Shown here: positions 23,299-39,138 of the stretch, in pieces
Position numbering within the stretch: the stretch's first letter is position 1
How the letters are laid out: every line of letters starts with the position of its first letter
From: Chytridium lagenaria
Lineage: Eukaryota > Chytridiomycota > Chytridiomycetes > Chytridiales > Chytridiaceae
Direction of reading: 5' to 3'
DNA: 64,000 nt
Assembly (NCBI GenBank): GCA_025449115.1
Contig: JAHLKC010000065.1
Location: 124,001 to 188,000 of the forward strand
Notes under the pieces: model-generated
The model's input: the letters and a program-made list of their open reading frames with translations, nothing else
What the model was told of the DNA's origin: nothing
Database searches by the model: none
Translations under genes and position numbers: made by a program

Positions 23299-24436
23299 GG
23301 TTTGGTTTAAATTGACGGATTTTAAGCACAACTAATTTAGCTTTATGATCTCCATTGTGTCTGTGTGAAACGTGTTTTTGCAATGCGGCCATTGTTCACC
23401 ATTTTCACGTCGTTACTTGCATCACCATGTGCACAGCTTATATAGCTGGGGTGTCTCTAAAGATGGCGAAGATGCAAGAATGCCTCTGCCTTGAGAATAG
23501 AGGATATGTTGAGGTTATCGCTGTTATTTTAAGTTTGTTTCCCGTTTTTGTTTACTTTGGCCTTTAAGTTCCACCTTAGCGTACGGGTTTTGAGTTCATC
23601 GCTTTTTCTTTGAAAAACCAATCCTCCATAATAAAAAGTCAGGATACAAGCGCCTTGCAAGCATTTAGACAAAAACTTCGCGTATTCTCTTGCAAAATAT
23701 TAGAACCAAATTTGGTTGGCGACTGTAGAGTATGTAGCGTAGTCAATTAGCGGAAAGAATAACGTGACTAAAACCACAACAGCGGAGCAAATTCCAGAGA
23801 CCACTATCATGTTCTTGTTGAGCTAGACAGCTAGTCACCAGGATTTCGTACATCAATACCATTTTGAGTAAATTCAAAACATGCGAATGCTAAACCTCAT
23901 TTCAATTTCAAGCGTAATTCCGCAATATTGCAATGTAAAGTTTAGAGGGTGAACATTTGAACTTAGAATTAAGTTGCATGCAGATGGGGGGGATCTAAGA
24001 TAGGCGGCGTAAAAGTTTCTTCAAAATCAAACTAATCTCGATCAGTTTCTTCGATGAAGTTACAGCGGAAGTACCAGATACAAATGCAGAATATGAACTC
24101 AGTAGCCTTGGTCGAGATTACAGCGTTCACCCGTCAACGACATTCGTCAGCGGTTGGGTTCAAATTGACAATTTCGGAAAGGGTTAGGGTTAGCTCAAGC
24201 TCAAGGGAGGCAGCACCCTCTCCACGGCCCAGTTCCTCGCCGATCAGCAGAACGACAAACAAGCCCCGTAACGCCTATAACACCCTTTTTTATTACTTTA
24301 CACCACCCCCTTTATTACATTTGTGGCCCTACTTCTCCTTTTGGGGAATAGAGGCAAAAACTCTTGTAAGTAGACTTGTTCTACATGTATAACATAAAAA
24401 TACAATTTCGGAAAACAACACAGTTTGTCACCAAAC
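23299..24436. other. Intergenic region between divergent genes
   Basis: AT-rich divergent promoter space. It includes a two-unit telomere-like string (24184-24192) too short to mean anything, and a second copy of the dispersed repeat (24273-24405) ending 31 bp before the next start codon. Confidence 0.5.
24273..24405 (+). repeat. Dispersed ~130-bp repeat, copy B (promoter-proximal)
   Basis: Second copy of the repeat at 10545-10675, same orientation. Here it lies directly upstream of the ATG at 24437, so it probably forms the core promoter or 5' UTR of that gene. Confidence 0.8.
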
Positions 24437-25022
24437 ATGGCTGCAGTTGTTGCCCAACAACCACAATCTACGCATGAACAACCTTCTGACTTAGAGTTCT
24501 TGGAGTTGGTATGTTAACGCATTTACATTTTCACAGCAATTCTTCTTATCAATATCACTTTGCTAACTATTGACTGTAAATTGATAAGTTTCTTTCTCAT
24601 ATTGCCGCAAAGCAATACGCAAAGGCTCTGGATGACGCACGAACCAGTAAGGATGTGACTACCACCGCATCCCTAACTAATACTCTTTTGAAAACAAAAC
24701 AGTCCTCTCATTAGATCCGAACAATGATCTTATCCTGGACTACATTCCAGTGTTAAAGGAAAAGATTGCGTTGGACATTGCAAGAGATATGGAAGAGAAG
24801 GCTGAAGAGGGGAAGGATCGTGGGGAGGATGATAATGAAGATGATGATGACGATGACAGCTCAGAGGATGAAGATGGTTCTTCAGAAGATGGCTCAGATG
24901 ATGATAGCGAAGATGACTCTGAGGACGACTCCAACGACTCCGACGATTCCTCGGATGATGAAGTATCCATCACGAGAGAAACCGAAGCAGACGGCAACGC
25001 TGCAAAAGCAGCAAGGGCATAG
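24437..25022 (+). CDS. Small helical protein with acidic Asp/Ser tail (ERICH2/TPR-like, tentative)
   Basis: The ATG at 24437 opens MAAVVAQQPQSTHEQPSDLE. Three exons give the helical segment LEFLEL, then FLSHIAAKQYAKALDDART, then ILSLDPNNDLILDYIPVLKE. The second intron uses gtaagg and a ctaac branch site. The helix pair with the DPNN turn is TPR-like and, from memory, resembles the C-terminal motif of glutamate-rich protein 2 of flagellated eukaryotes. The C-terminus is almost pure Asp/Glu/Ser (24820-24965), then a short basic/Ala end; stop TAG at 25020-25022. Function unknown. The reading is intact, unlike most neighbours. Confidence 0.6.
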
Positions 25023-25222
25023 GCGAAAACAAAATATAAATGGCTGGTCCACCATTCTTCTTTTTACAAACAATGTTTGTTTTCGTCAATGCAGAAAACT
25101 TTGAGCACCTTGCTCTTATTTAAAACCAAAGGTGAAGGTGATGAATAAAAGGAAGAGTTAAAGATAATGATGACTCGGCTTTATGCTTTGCTCTGCAAAT
25201 ATGTATGTACTAATTGAAAAAT

Positions 25223-26652
25223 CTACTCCTTGGGGTCACCAATGCCGTCTGCATTGATCGAAAACATGGCCTCAGACTCGGGAAGGCAAGGTGAATCGTA
25301 GATTTTGCATATACGGTTCTCACCCCTTCCTTTCCGGAGCGATAATCTGCGAGGAAAACGTGAGCAAAAAGATTAGTCGAAAAATGGCCAAAATTGAAAC
25401 GAGAGTGTGGAACCCTAGTTAATTATTTACCTAGTTGTTGAAGAATGGGCCATAACATGACCTCCAATGGGCTTCTTTGGATCCGCATTAAACATACTCG
25501 CAGCTCCGTCAACCTGAGCCACAACTTGATTCGTAATAACCACAGCAACCCCGAACTACTTCATGTCAACTTCGGCGCATCTTAAAAATATCTGACCTCA
25601 TCCGCGAGCCTCAATAGAATACGTAGGAACTTTGCCAAATGCCTTTGCCGGTCAGAGAGTTCACCACGTCCGGAATAGTCCGTTCTGTACAATCCCGTCG
25701 CACTGTCAACAATCAACAAAGAGAATCTAGAAGTGATGTTAAAAGATGTTAAAACAAGTTTCGATAAAATTAATCAACCTTTGATCCGCCATCATAGCGG
25801 CGGCCTGAGTGATTAAGTTCATTTGGTGATCCAGTATTGTAAGCACGAGCATATGCCACGTTATCTAACACTTCTTCACCATTCATTCCGTAACGTTCCG
25901 CGACCGCTAACAGCCTCTCTGGTCGGAAGGTCCCCTCTGTATCAATGTACATGCATTTGCCTTCTCCTCCTCCCATTTGGCTTGGAAGCTTATAATGTAT
26001 ATAAGTAAGGACGGCAATGATGTCAAACCTGGCAAGTCACGGCAAGTTGATGACATAACTGAGTCTTCCCCGGTCCTGAATTCACCAAAGATCTCAGTGA
26101 TGGACCCAGTCTCGATGCCTCCACCCAAAAGCTTATCCAATTCCTTTGAGCCCGTGTTATAGTGATGATCTCGGTACGACGGCTGTGGAATTCCGGTAGC
26201 CGTCACAAAGCCCATTGGCACGAGCTTGATTGCTAGCAGCCGCTTTAGTACATGATGGCAAAAAGAGATCAATGACTGCACCTTCAGCAATGATTTTGTC
26301 GGCCTTTGCCTCTGAGATTCCCTTGATGTTCAGAAGCTGCCTCTTTGGAGTAAATGCGATGGCTTCGACGGTGAAGAAACCAGCTTCAGCCAGCTTCTGC
26401 AATCGGCGGCGGATATTCCAAATTCCTTTGGGGATCATTAAGAAATGTGATCAGAAAGTATAGTACTGGGTGGAAAGAAGTATCGCAAGAAAACAAAGAG
26501 CAATATAGCAGAAGAATACAAGTTTCTTTCACGCGTTAATGATCTGTGATCATAATGAAGCTTACCTCGAGCTTGTTGACTTTGAGAGGCCCTTCAACCA
26601 CCTCCTCTTCTTCAACCTCTTGTTGCCTGTTCTGCTGCTGCTGGGCACTCAT
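25223..26652 (-). CDS. RAD51: RAD51 recombinase
   Basis: This is the ATP-dependent strand-exchange protein of homologous recombination, nuclear. Exon 1 (26652-26576) is [10 protein letters not shown].. with an acidic run and GPLKVNKLE. The helix-hairpin-helix region follows: [15 protein letters not shown], then [11 protein letters not shown]. The core has [29 protein letters not shown] and the Walker A region EFRTG (near 26075), where an extra G in a GGGG run destroys the GKT frame. Next come [40 protein letters not shown] and, in the last exon, [17 protein letters not shown] ending with the stop at 25223-25225. The KELDKLL and VPMGF signatures favour RAD51 over DMC1. Another extra base sits near 25829. 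The Walker B exon is at about 25740-25670. Upstream it is divergent with PRP22 (551 bp between starts). Confidence 0.95.
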
Positions 26653-27203
26653 AATGGATGATGAGCGGATGTAATAGTTGTTTGTACGTAATAAGATTGG
26701 TGATGATAGGTATATGTGTCTGTGATGTATGTTGTGGCGTGTGGTGTGTGTTTGTGGTCGCTGGAGCTTTTGATGCAAAGTTGGTTTAGTTGTCTTTTTG
26801 GGCAGTCGGACTGGACAGCTTCGGACAAAGTATATGAAGAATTTTAATTTTCTTCTTTGCTGAATGGATAACCGATAACCATTCGTGTTGAGCACGAAGC
26901 CATGAAACTTTGGGTACTTCACACCCGAAGTAATTCAGATCTAGATGCACCTCTTCCCTTTACTGCATTATTCTTGAAGAATAGGCAAGACAATATTCTT
27001 TCTAAGTTGGATTGATCATATCGTTGGCATCAGTAACATTGTACATGATGACTGTCCCATCCTAGATCAGTGCTGCAATCTTACATCGTCAAAAGTAACT
27101 AAAGGAGTTCTGGTCGAGAGTGATTCTGTCATCCTTTCTTCGTCAAGAGTTTTCGACATCTACGAAAAAATCATATCAAATTTTCATTTTCACATTCAAG
27201 GAA
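26653..27203. promoter_or_regulatory. Divergent intergenic region RAD51 / PRP22
   Basis: 551 bp between the RAD51 start (minus) and the PRP22 start (plus). It must hold both promoters. I see no unmistakable TATA box. The short ORF at 26536-26922 is RAD51 exon 1 plus read-through. Confidence 0.5.
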
Positions 27204-31227
<4,024 letters not shown>

Positions 31228-31481
31228 TTTCCCCCTCTCTTTTATTTTGTGCAAGTATTTTAATATACACCATATGGTTTGTTCATCTTGGTAATCCAAG
31301 GATTTCCCAGTTCTTGAATGATAAAATTCTGGATGCACGCGACCAGTGCCGAAATAAAGTTCTTCTGAGATAGCTGTTGGAAACGCTTGCGATGTTGTAA
31401 TCTGGGCGACGGGTTGGAGGCTCCATCAGTACAACAAAGCCCTATTATTACAAGTACATATTGAGGACTCGTCTTTGACGA

Positions 31482-34340
31482 TGGGGTCTATAAAGGAATT
31501 GGATAACAGTAGTATTGCTGATTCGACAGAGCTTAAAAAGGTTGTAAGTTTTGGACCTATACCCATAGGTATGTATGTTGCATAGTCGCCTGAGTTTTAA
31601 TATTGAACCTTCAAGGCAACCTCGCGTGCAACCCAAGAATGGAGTTCCACCGCAACCCAACCCCCCAAAACTCCTTGAAACGTATGGCATCACCAAGATT
31701 CTATACTGTCAATGCATCAAACTCGTAGCAGCGTTTGGTTGACAGTCTCCGTTCCTCGTTCTCTACGTGATCGGCGTGACGATTGCAGTGTTAGAAGGTC
31801 GTACCGCGCAGAGTTTCCCGTTGAACATGAAGGATGCACCGGGGATGCCTCGTTCTGTACCTCTTGTGGATTCAGCGGTGGTTGCTGTTGTGGCGGCGTT
31901 GATGTGTGCAGAGTTTTTTGCGTTCTTTACGGTGAATCATCCTACGGTTTGTTTTTTGTTTTTTGGGGGGAAGGTGGTGATGAGTGTGGAGATGCTGACT
32001 GTGGAAGTAGCATCAGGGATGGGCGGCGTTGAGGGGATGCATGATGTCGGCTATACCCATCTGTATCATGCTCTTCGTGTGTAGTGCTACGTTGTCACGG
32101 TAAACAAACATTGAACTTTTTTTTTTTTTGGTTGACGACTTTAGGTTTGTTTATCACCACTCTCGAATCATATTCATGGTCTGCGTTGTGATTATAAAGT
32201 GGATAGGTGAACAACGAGCAGGTGGAGCCTATTTCCTAAACCTTCAAAGGATATATTTTATGGAAAACAGGTACTTTTTATTTAGAAGAAGAAACGCAAA
32301 CGTTTTGGCCGTATATCCTTGTTAATATGATCAAGTATAGCGTGAATACGATACTTGAGGTTGTTTATTTGAAATGGATGCATGTTTTCTTAATTACTGT
32401 TGTTTTTATAGGCGCTTTGTAACGTGTTGATGCAAATGAGTCCACTTTACCTTGCTGCAGGGTTACTCCAAATCACGTTAGCTTACAAGGAAGATCTGGT
32501 GGTGTCGTCGCTTTTGTTGTGCACGTTTCCGGTGTTGCAGATTATAGAGTCGGCGGTTGTTTTCATTGTAAGAGAGAGAAAAGATTTTGTAGTTGTTTAT
32601 GAAACACTTTTTTTTTTCTCTTATTGGAAATGAAACTTTTGTTATCGTTCGTTATTTTTTTTTTTCCTTTTGAAAATGAAACTTTTTTGTTTTATGTTGT
32701 TTATTGATTGTTGTTTTTAGTTTACGCAACCAGCCATGTCGGGATTGGATTTACTTTCATCCTACGAGCTTATAATCATTACCATCTTTTCGGTCCCATC
32801 CAAGATGATGCGATTGATTGTAGTCAACGAGAAAAGCAGTGGTATTTAAATTTTTATTTATCCTTGTTCTTTCCATGCTACATTGTTTCCAACCTTTTCA
32901 CCTACTTTAACGCTCCAAAAAAAAATATCCCAGCATGGTACTGGTTCTCCCTCATGCTTCTCCAAATCATAGAACGCGTATCGCCACGCTTTCTCTCCTT
33001 CTACATTCTCCAACTTCGCGGAAAAAAGCGGCACGTCGAGTGGAGCTTGCGGAGACTGGATGTGAGATGGTGGATGAGGTGGAGGGGGTATGCGTCAGGG
33101 GTCGATGGTGATGAGTGGGAGTCGAGAGATGGGGTTGGTTGTGGAACCGGGGGAGTGGTGGCGGCTGTGGCGGTGGGGGATGGTGGATTGGAGGAGTTGG
33201 TGGCGGAGGTGGATAGCCGGGAGGAGGGGACGAAAGATGTGAAAGGGGTTAGAGATGGGAAGGAAGGTGAGGTGGATCGTCCGGGGAGGAAAGATGGGAA
33301 CGAGGTTCGAGATGGGAGGGAAGTTGAGGTGGATATTCCGGGTGAAAACCTTCAAGACACGCTCTCTGCGCATGATGATTTTGGGAAACTACCCCCATTC
33401 CCATCAAACCAAGACGTTAACGCAGACATGGACCACCCACACGTCAACGCCAAACCCAACCAAGAATCCTCTGTCGCCGTGAACCTACCCTCACCTCTCG
33501 TCATCCCACAGTCACCTCCACACTTTCAAAAACCAGACCACCCCTTCACCCACGCGTCATCTCCAGCAAACTCACAATACCGAAAAACCCCATAACCCCA
33601 CAAATCATATCAACATCATCGGAATCCATACCGACCCTCTCAGAAAATACCGAACCCGCCACATCTCCATCACAACAACCGCCCAACCCACACGCTCCAC
33701 CTCCATCCTCCCCCACCGACAGCACCTCCACCCTCCCCACCGAAAGCACCCTCCCCCGACTCCCCACAACCCTCTCCCGCCACACAACCGTGTGGAACGC
33801 ATGAAAACCTCGATTCAAGTCATTTCAGGGTCGTCTAAACGTGGACTCAGGTATGCTCTTCAACGACGTGATCTCACGGATGGAGAGTATGTTTCGCAAC
33901 TTGTGAGCGCGGCTATTCTTGTTTGTATGCGGACGAGTTTGGGGTTGGAGATCGTGGGAGGGTGGTGTGGAGTGTGGGGGTTTTTTTGTTTAGTGCGGTG
34001 TTGACGGAGATTTGTGTTGATGGTGGAGGAGAGACAAGGTGAGGCCGTTTTTATTCATTTATTTTATTTTTATTTTTATTTTTTTTTTTGTTTACCGGTT
34101 TTTTTGGGGGGGGAGGAGGCGAGGGTGTTGTTTTTATGCTTTGTGAGCTCATGCCCTTTTTCCTTTTTTTTTCTTTTTTTCCTTTTTTTCTCTTTTCTTT
34201 TTTTAATTGAAATAGGTGTCCCGCTTTACCCGAATCGTGTATTCACGGTCACCACTTTATCGGGTGGACGGGAGGACTTGGTATGGTGTGGTTTATTTGC
34301 GGTGGCAGCGGGGAAAGCGCCATACAGTCTTTCGAATTGA
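31482..34340 (+). CDS. Putative multi-pass membrane protein with charged, Pro-rich tail
   Basis: Not recognised. A possible start is the ATG at 31482 (MGSIKELDNSSIAD). Hydrophobic segments appear in several frames and exons: FLVLYVIGVTIAVLEG (31752), VVAVVAALMCAEFFAFF (31875), IIFMVCVVIIKW (32170), LYLAAGLLQITLAY (32435), LLLCTFPVLQIIESAVVFIV (32510), VGIGFTFIL (32740), FYLSLFFPCYIVSNLFTYF (32855) and WYWFSLMLLQIIERV (32940). That is roughly seven helices, suggesting a 7-TM receptor-like architecture. A basic stretch follows (LRGKKRHVEWSLRRL), then an acidic tail with an imperfect repeat (VRDGKEGEVDRPG / VRDGREVEVDIPG) and a Pro/Thr/Ser-rich segment to about 33790. Introns contain long T runs. 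Exon joins and the 3' end are uncertain because of frameshifts. Confidence 0.45.
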
Positions 34341-34440
34341 TGAGGGAGGTGCAGTAATTCTTGACGGCTGGACTGCAAGAAAAAACAAACAGGACTACAA
34401 CAAACAGACAAGATTGGGAGTGGTTTGAATAGAATTGTAA

Positions 34441-34976
34441 TTATGGTGATGTGAGAACATGTAGTTGAGGGAAACCACAAATATGATTGTTATTATTCTA
34501 AAAGGAGTGGTGAGTTTTTGGTGCGAGTTTTTAATAATGGTTTACACGTTTAAAAAGGGTAGAAAGGAAAGGGAATGGAAACGCTAGTAAGGATCGCCTT
34601 CTTCATAGATGATGGAAGTGGAATGAGCATGGAACATTAACGTTGAATTCCATGGCTTTTGTGTTTTACGTGGAAACTTTTGAGTTAACTGGCGAGGCGT
34701 ATAGCATGGAGTGATATCAGACAAACACAAATACACTTTGTGTTACCCATTTTCCTTTTCTTATACACACATACCACCAGGCACCATCGGTGAACCGACT
34801 GTGCTCTCCCATCATCATCAGGAATCCTCGTCATTCATCCCTAGCATCGTCATCATCATCATCACCATCATCAGTATTTAGAAAAGAAAGAAAGGAATCA
34901 ACGGATTATCAGAAATCAATCATTAGACCACATTACATTCAATATTACAGTTACCCACAAAAAAAGCAACAAAAAC
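34441..34976. other. Intergenic region
   Basis: Apparent 3' flank of the membrane-protein gene and 5' flank of the next hypothetical gene. A short (atc)n run lies at 34845-34875. No convincing coding sequence. Confidence 0.4.
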
Positions 34977-35725
34977 ATGTCCTCCATGGTTTCTCCGAGA
35001 TCCCTTCCTCCTCTGCAACATCAGAGTTGGACGGCCTGTCATCCATCAAGCAGATTGATCTTGACGACCTCGGTCGTATCTCTCTCGGAATTCGACGCCC
35101 TCACAATGAGACGACATGGACGAACCTGAACTCATGGCCCGTAGCACCCCAGCTCCGTCCTCGCCTCTGCCGCCGAATCCGCCAAACCCTCCCACATCCG
35201 CTCCCTCCATCATCCTCCTCCTCGTCGTCCTCCACCTCTTCCTCTTCCACCCTCACTGTTGACGTTTCTGCGTCCTCCGTCGGTCGGGCACATACCACTC
35301 GCTGTCAGCGGCACCCGTGACGGCCTCCACAACAGCAGGGTTGGATACAGGCCCAGGGATTGGGAATGGGGGGTACCGCGAGTTGAATCTTGATGATGAG
35401 GAGATGGAGGTGATGGCACCTGCGACAATGAGCATGACGTTTAATAATATCATGAGCACGATAAAGGGGAATGCTGGGGCTGTGCCATTGAGTGATGGGT
35501 TTAGTGGACAGCAGCAACAGCCAAATAGGATTGCGATGCCGAGTGCGACGATGAGTTCGATGGGAGGTGGTGGTGGAGGGAAGTGGAGGGAGGTGAGAAG
35601 GGGACGGTGGTGTTTGAGGATGAGGAGGGGTGGGTGAGGTTTAGACGGGCGGTGGTGAATATGCAGTTTTTGAATGCAGGGAATTTGTGTGGAGCGGGAT
35701 CTAATGGGGGGTGTTCTATTCAGTA
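34977..35725 (+). CDS. Hypothetical low-complexity protein, weakly supported
   Basis: A candidate start is the ATG at 34977 (MSSMVSPRSLPPL). The frame then moves to one reading ELDGLSSIKQIDLDDLGRIS (about 35025), a Ser-rich run near 35215, and finally ELNLDDEEMEVMAPATMSM and IKGNAGAVPLSDGFSGQQQQ (35380-35530), ending VVNMQFLNAGNLCGAGS around 35725. Codon composition is coding-like in this stretch, but at least two frameshifts are needed and no domain is recognised. Confidence 0.3.
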
Positions 35726-37040
35726 GACCATTGTTGTTTTTTTCTTTTTCTTTTTGTCTGTTTTGTTTTTATCTGTATCCCATATACATTTTTTTGCATT
35801 GTATGTATGGTAAAACTCGCGTGCAATTTTACCACCCACCCCTCCTCCCACAAGGTCTACCAAAGAATGCCTCATCCGACACTTTTTTTTCTTTTAAACA
35901 CCACCATTCTCTTTACTCTCTTTTTTTTTTTATCTATATCTTTGTTTGTTTTGTGTTGGTGTGTAGGTGTGTGTGTGTGTGTGCGTGTTATGGTGAAGTA
36001 CGTTGATCCAATGCGTGTCCCAATTATATTTGTTTTGTCATTGTCGCTAGATATCGCCTTTTTTTTTCTTTTCTTTTTCTTTCTTCTAGTAATAATAGTT
36101 AATATATTACTATATAGATATAGATAGATAGATGGATGGATGGATGGATGGATGTATAGATAAATAACGTATAAGTAGAATGAATGAAATTGAATGTATA
36201 ATGAATGAATGGATTCTTCTATTTTAAATATTTGTTTCATGTTAAATGTTGATGATGATGATGGTGATGATTAAATATAATAGTCTGTGTTTTGTTTAAA
36301 TATTAAACTCTTAAAACTGGTCTAGTGTCACATCATCATAATCATAATCATAAACAATTTATTAATTAATGAATTATCTAATAATAAATAAATACAAAAC
36401 GCCTCATGTTTATTAATACGCAGAGAGAGAGAGAGAGCAGGAGAGCAGAGGAGAGAGTGCATCCATCCATCTTGTTCTTTTACATATATATTATTAGAGT
36501 AGCTACACTATATATACTAATATACATATACATACTATATATATATGTACTTGACAAGGGGAAAAAGGATAAAGGATACATGATAAATATATGTAAATAT
36601 ATTCATTTACTTTTATTATTCATATATTCTTAATTATTAATTCCATATCAAGATTAATAATTTTTTTTTCTTTTTACATAAAATAATATATTATTATTTA
36701 CATCTCATATTATTCTGATTTGTTACTTTTATATAATATTATTACATCTCATATTATTCTGATTTGTTACTTTATATTTACTATAGTATTTTAGTAGTAT
36801 AGGACATTCTCTCTCTCAAACTACTTACTGTAACACTCTATACTACTTACTGCTCATCTTACTGCCACCTTATATATATATATTATATACCTAGTACGAA
36901 ATACCCTAAACTTGCTTTACTTGTCTGTCTGTATAGATAGATAGATAGATACATAGTCATTTAGATTGATACAGGTATTTAACAACTGCCTACCTACCTA
37001 CCTATACCTGAACAACCATCTACCTATAGAACAAACAAGG
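35726..37040. other. AT-rich intergenic region with several microsatellites
   Basis: No coding signal. Poly-T runs at 35880-36080, (gt)n at 35967-35982, (gata/gatg)n at 36118-36154, (ga)n at 36421-36437, TA-rich palindromic stretches at 36480-36760 and (gata)n at 36936-36951. A 40-bp segment is repeated (acatctcatattattctgattt at about 36699 and 36745). It is the most AT-rich part of the window and probably contains the promoter of the gene at 37041. Confidence 0.6.
36118..36154. repeat. Microsatellite (gata)n/(gatg)n
   Basis: Compound tetranucleotide array: tagatatagata then gatagata then about six ggat units. Similar arrays recur at 36936-36951 and 62170-62400. Confidence 0.9.
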
Positions 37041-39138
37041 ATGAGCTTCTTTAAAAAGGCTTACAGGCAAAAAGTCTGCTCCCTGCCACCCCTCCTTCTA
37101 CTCCTCCTCCTCCACCACAGTCTCTTTCTACTGCTGCTCCTACCATCAGAACAACAACAACAACAACAACAACAGCAGCTTTCTCTTCTGCACCTCCTCC
37201 TCCTCCTTTAACCACCTCGGCCACATCAAGATTCGACTCTTCTCTTCTCCTCAATGACACCTCCTCCTTATCGTCCTCATCGCTCCTCGATGACATTATG
37301 GGTAGTCTTGGAGGATCAATGTTGGATGACTCTAAATCGTCCTCTCAAGACTTCCTCTCCTCTCGGCCTCTGGACAGTTACAACTCTCCACGTTCATACG
37401 GAGCTGCCAACACTCTTTCCTCTAGCTCTTCCTTGACCCCTAGTGCTGCTGCAGGATACGCTTCTAGCCCCTCTTACTCTTACGCTTTCAGCTCCAACCA
37501 CCCCAACCACAACCGCAAAAGTGTTTCGTCTGGGTTCAGATGCTCCCTCAAGTCCACGGAATGCCACTTCGTCCTTTTTTTGATCGCACCACAGACGATG
37601 CTGGCCCTGGAGGTTCAATGTCTGCCAGTGAAAATCCGGGAAAGCCATGAAATTCCGATTTTGCCTTCAAAACAGAATGGCCTCTCATTGACCTCACCTC
37701 CCTCCACCCCTCTTCCCTCCATTGTACGACAGGTCCTCTGCAAATCTCGTCATTGACCCTCCCACGCTCCCCGTCCGTTTCCTCCTTTGCACCTCCAAAT
37801 CTTTCAAGAAAGGGTTCAAAACATGCTCATGACGTCTCCTGCTCAAAGCCGTTCCGGCTTCACCAGCTCCACGTGCCACCCCAGGCAGCTTCCCCGGAGC
37901 CTTTCTCCATCATGGCAGACCCTCAACGATCCCGTGCAAGCTCCATTGCCTCTTCCTTGAGAAATTCAGGAGGACGTATCGATCTGGACGCCCCCATCGG
38001 TCCCGCACCCCCATCCAACCGCTTCAATCGAGCCGCAAAGCAAAAGGAAGCTGCAAAATCCATTGAAGAGGCGGTGGAAGGAAAGCCACACCCCAGCGAC
38101 AGCTCTGCGAGTGATCGTTCCGAAGACGACGTCAACTCGGACGATGATGAAAAACGTGGCCATTGGTCTTAAAGCCACCCGTGGAGGTTCCCATCCCGCC
38201 ATGACCGAAAGAGTCAAGGACGATATCCCTTTAGCCCATCTCCCCACCCCTCCCGCAGCTCCCTCTCCTCACACCCTTGCTCTCGGTCGCGTCCCATCAG
38301 GTCCACCCGCCCAATGTCTCGAAGCGGCTCCCGCTCTATTCGAAACGGCGTTACAACCCCAACCCCCCCGTCCATGTCCCTCACGGCATCTGGTCGTTCA
38401 TCTTCCCACGGTGGTCCACTCCATTTTCACCGTTCCAACAGCACCTCCAACCTCCCCTCTGCAGCAGCCGTCATTGCGCCCCCGAAAAATTCATCCACCC
38501 CTCAACTTCGTCGTCAAGCAAGCCATCAAAGTCTCACCTCTGTCTCCTCCTCCATCTCTGCAGCCCCTTCCTTCTCATCCACCAACCCTCCCCACAAATA
38601 CGTCCCATCCCCACAACGTCCCCCTCAACACGCCTCCCCCGTCCTCAGATCCCGCTCCCCCGCCCCCATCTCCTCAAACGGCTCCTCCGCCTCTGGATCC
38701 ACCGCCTCCTCCTCCTCTGGCAGTTCCACGCCTCTCGCGCATCTCGTCCCCCCTTCCAACCCTCGCTCTCCTCGTCCGCGGTCAGGTGGAGTCGCGATGG
38801 GTCGTACAGCGTCCATGCCGGCTGGTCAACCGCAACAACAACACCAAGCCACCCCTATCATGATGACGCCTGAACAGCAACAGCAGTATATGATGGCGTA
38901 TTTGGCGCAGGCGGCGGTGGCGAGTGGGAGTGTTGGGGAGCAGCAGAGGATGTTGCAGCAGCAGCAGCAGATGATGGCGATGTGGGCGGCGATGGCGAAT
39001 ACGAATGTGCAGCAGACATCTGCTGTGGTGGGGGGTGGGGAGAAGAAGAAGAAGAAGAAGAAGAAGGAGGAGGATGCGGCGAGTGTTTTGACGAGTGGGA
39101 GTGGGAAAAAGTCGAGGAAGAGGAGGGAGGAGGTGTAG
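37041..39138 (+). CDS. Ser/Pro/Gln-rich disordered protein
   Basis: The ATG at 37041 starts MSFFKKAYRQK, after which the frame shifts to a Pro/Ser/Thr-rich reading including a Thr run from (aca)n at 37149-37175. Readable blocks are SRFDSSLLLNDTSSLSSSSL (37230), LDDIMGSLGGSMLDD (37282), NSGGRIDLDAPIGPAPPSNR (37966) with KQKEAAKSIEEAVEG, an acidic patch SDRSEDDVNSDDDEK, then Ser/Arg blocks (SRSGSRSIRNG) and a long Pro/Ser segment. A Gln/Met-rich end (MTPEQQQQYMMAYLAQ) and Lys-run tail KKKKKKKKEED stop at 39138. No folded domain is seen; the composition suits a scaffold or transcription/RNA-associated protein, which is only inference. At least four frameshifts. Confidence 0.55.

Noticed and set aside
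24178..24195. Telomere-like ttaggg repeat
   Set aside because: Only two units; too short for an interstitial telomere, and expected by chance in 64 kb.
25223..26652. DMC1 rather than RAD51
   Set aside because: The VPMGF and KELDKLL sequences and the N-terminal acidic region follow RAD51.
34790..35320. Long plus-strand ORF starting MNRLCSPIII
   Set aside because: Its first half is simple-sequence Ser runs from (atc)n upstream of the more plausible start at 34977.
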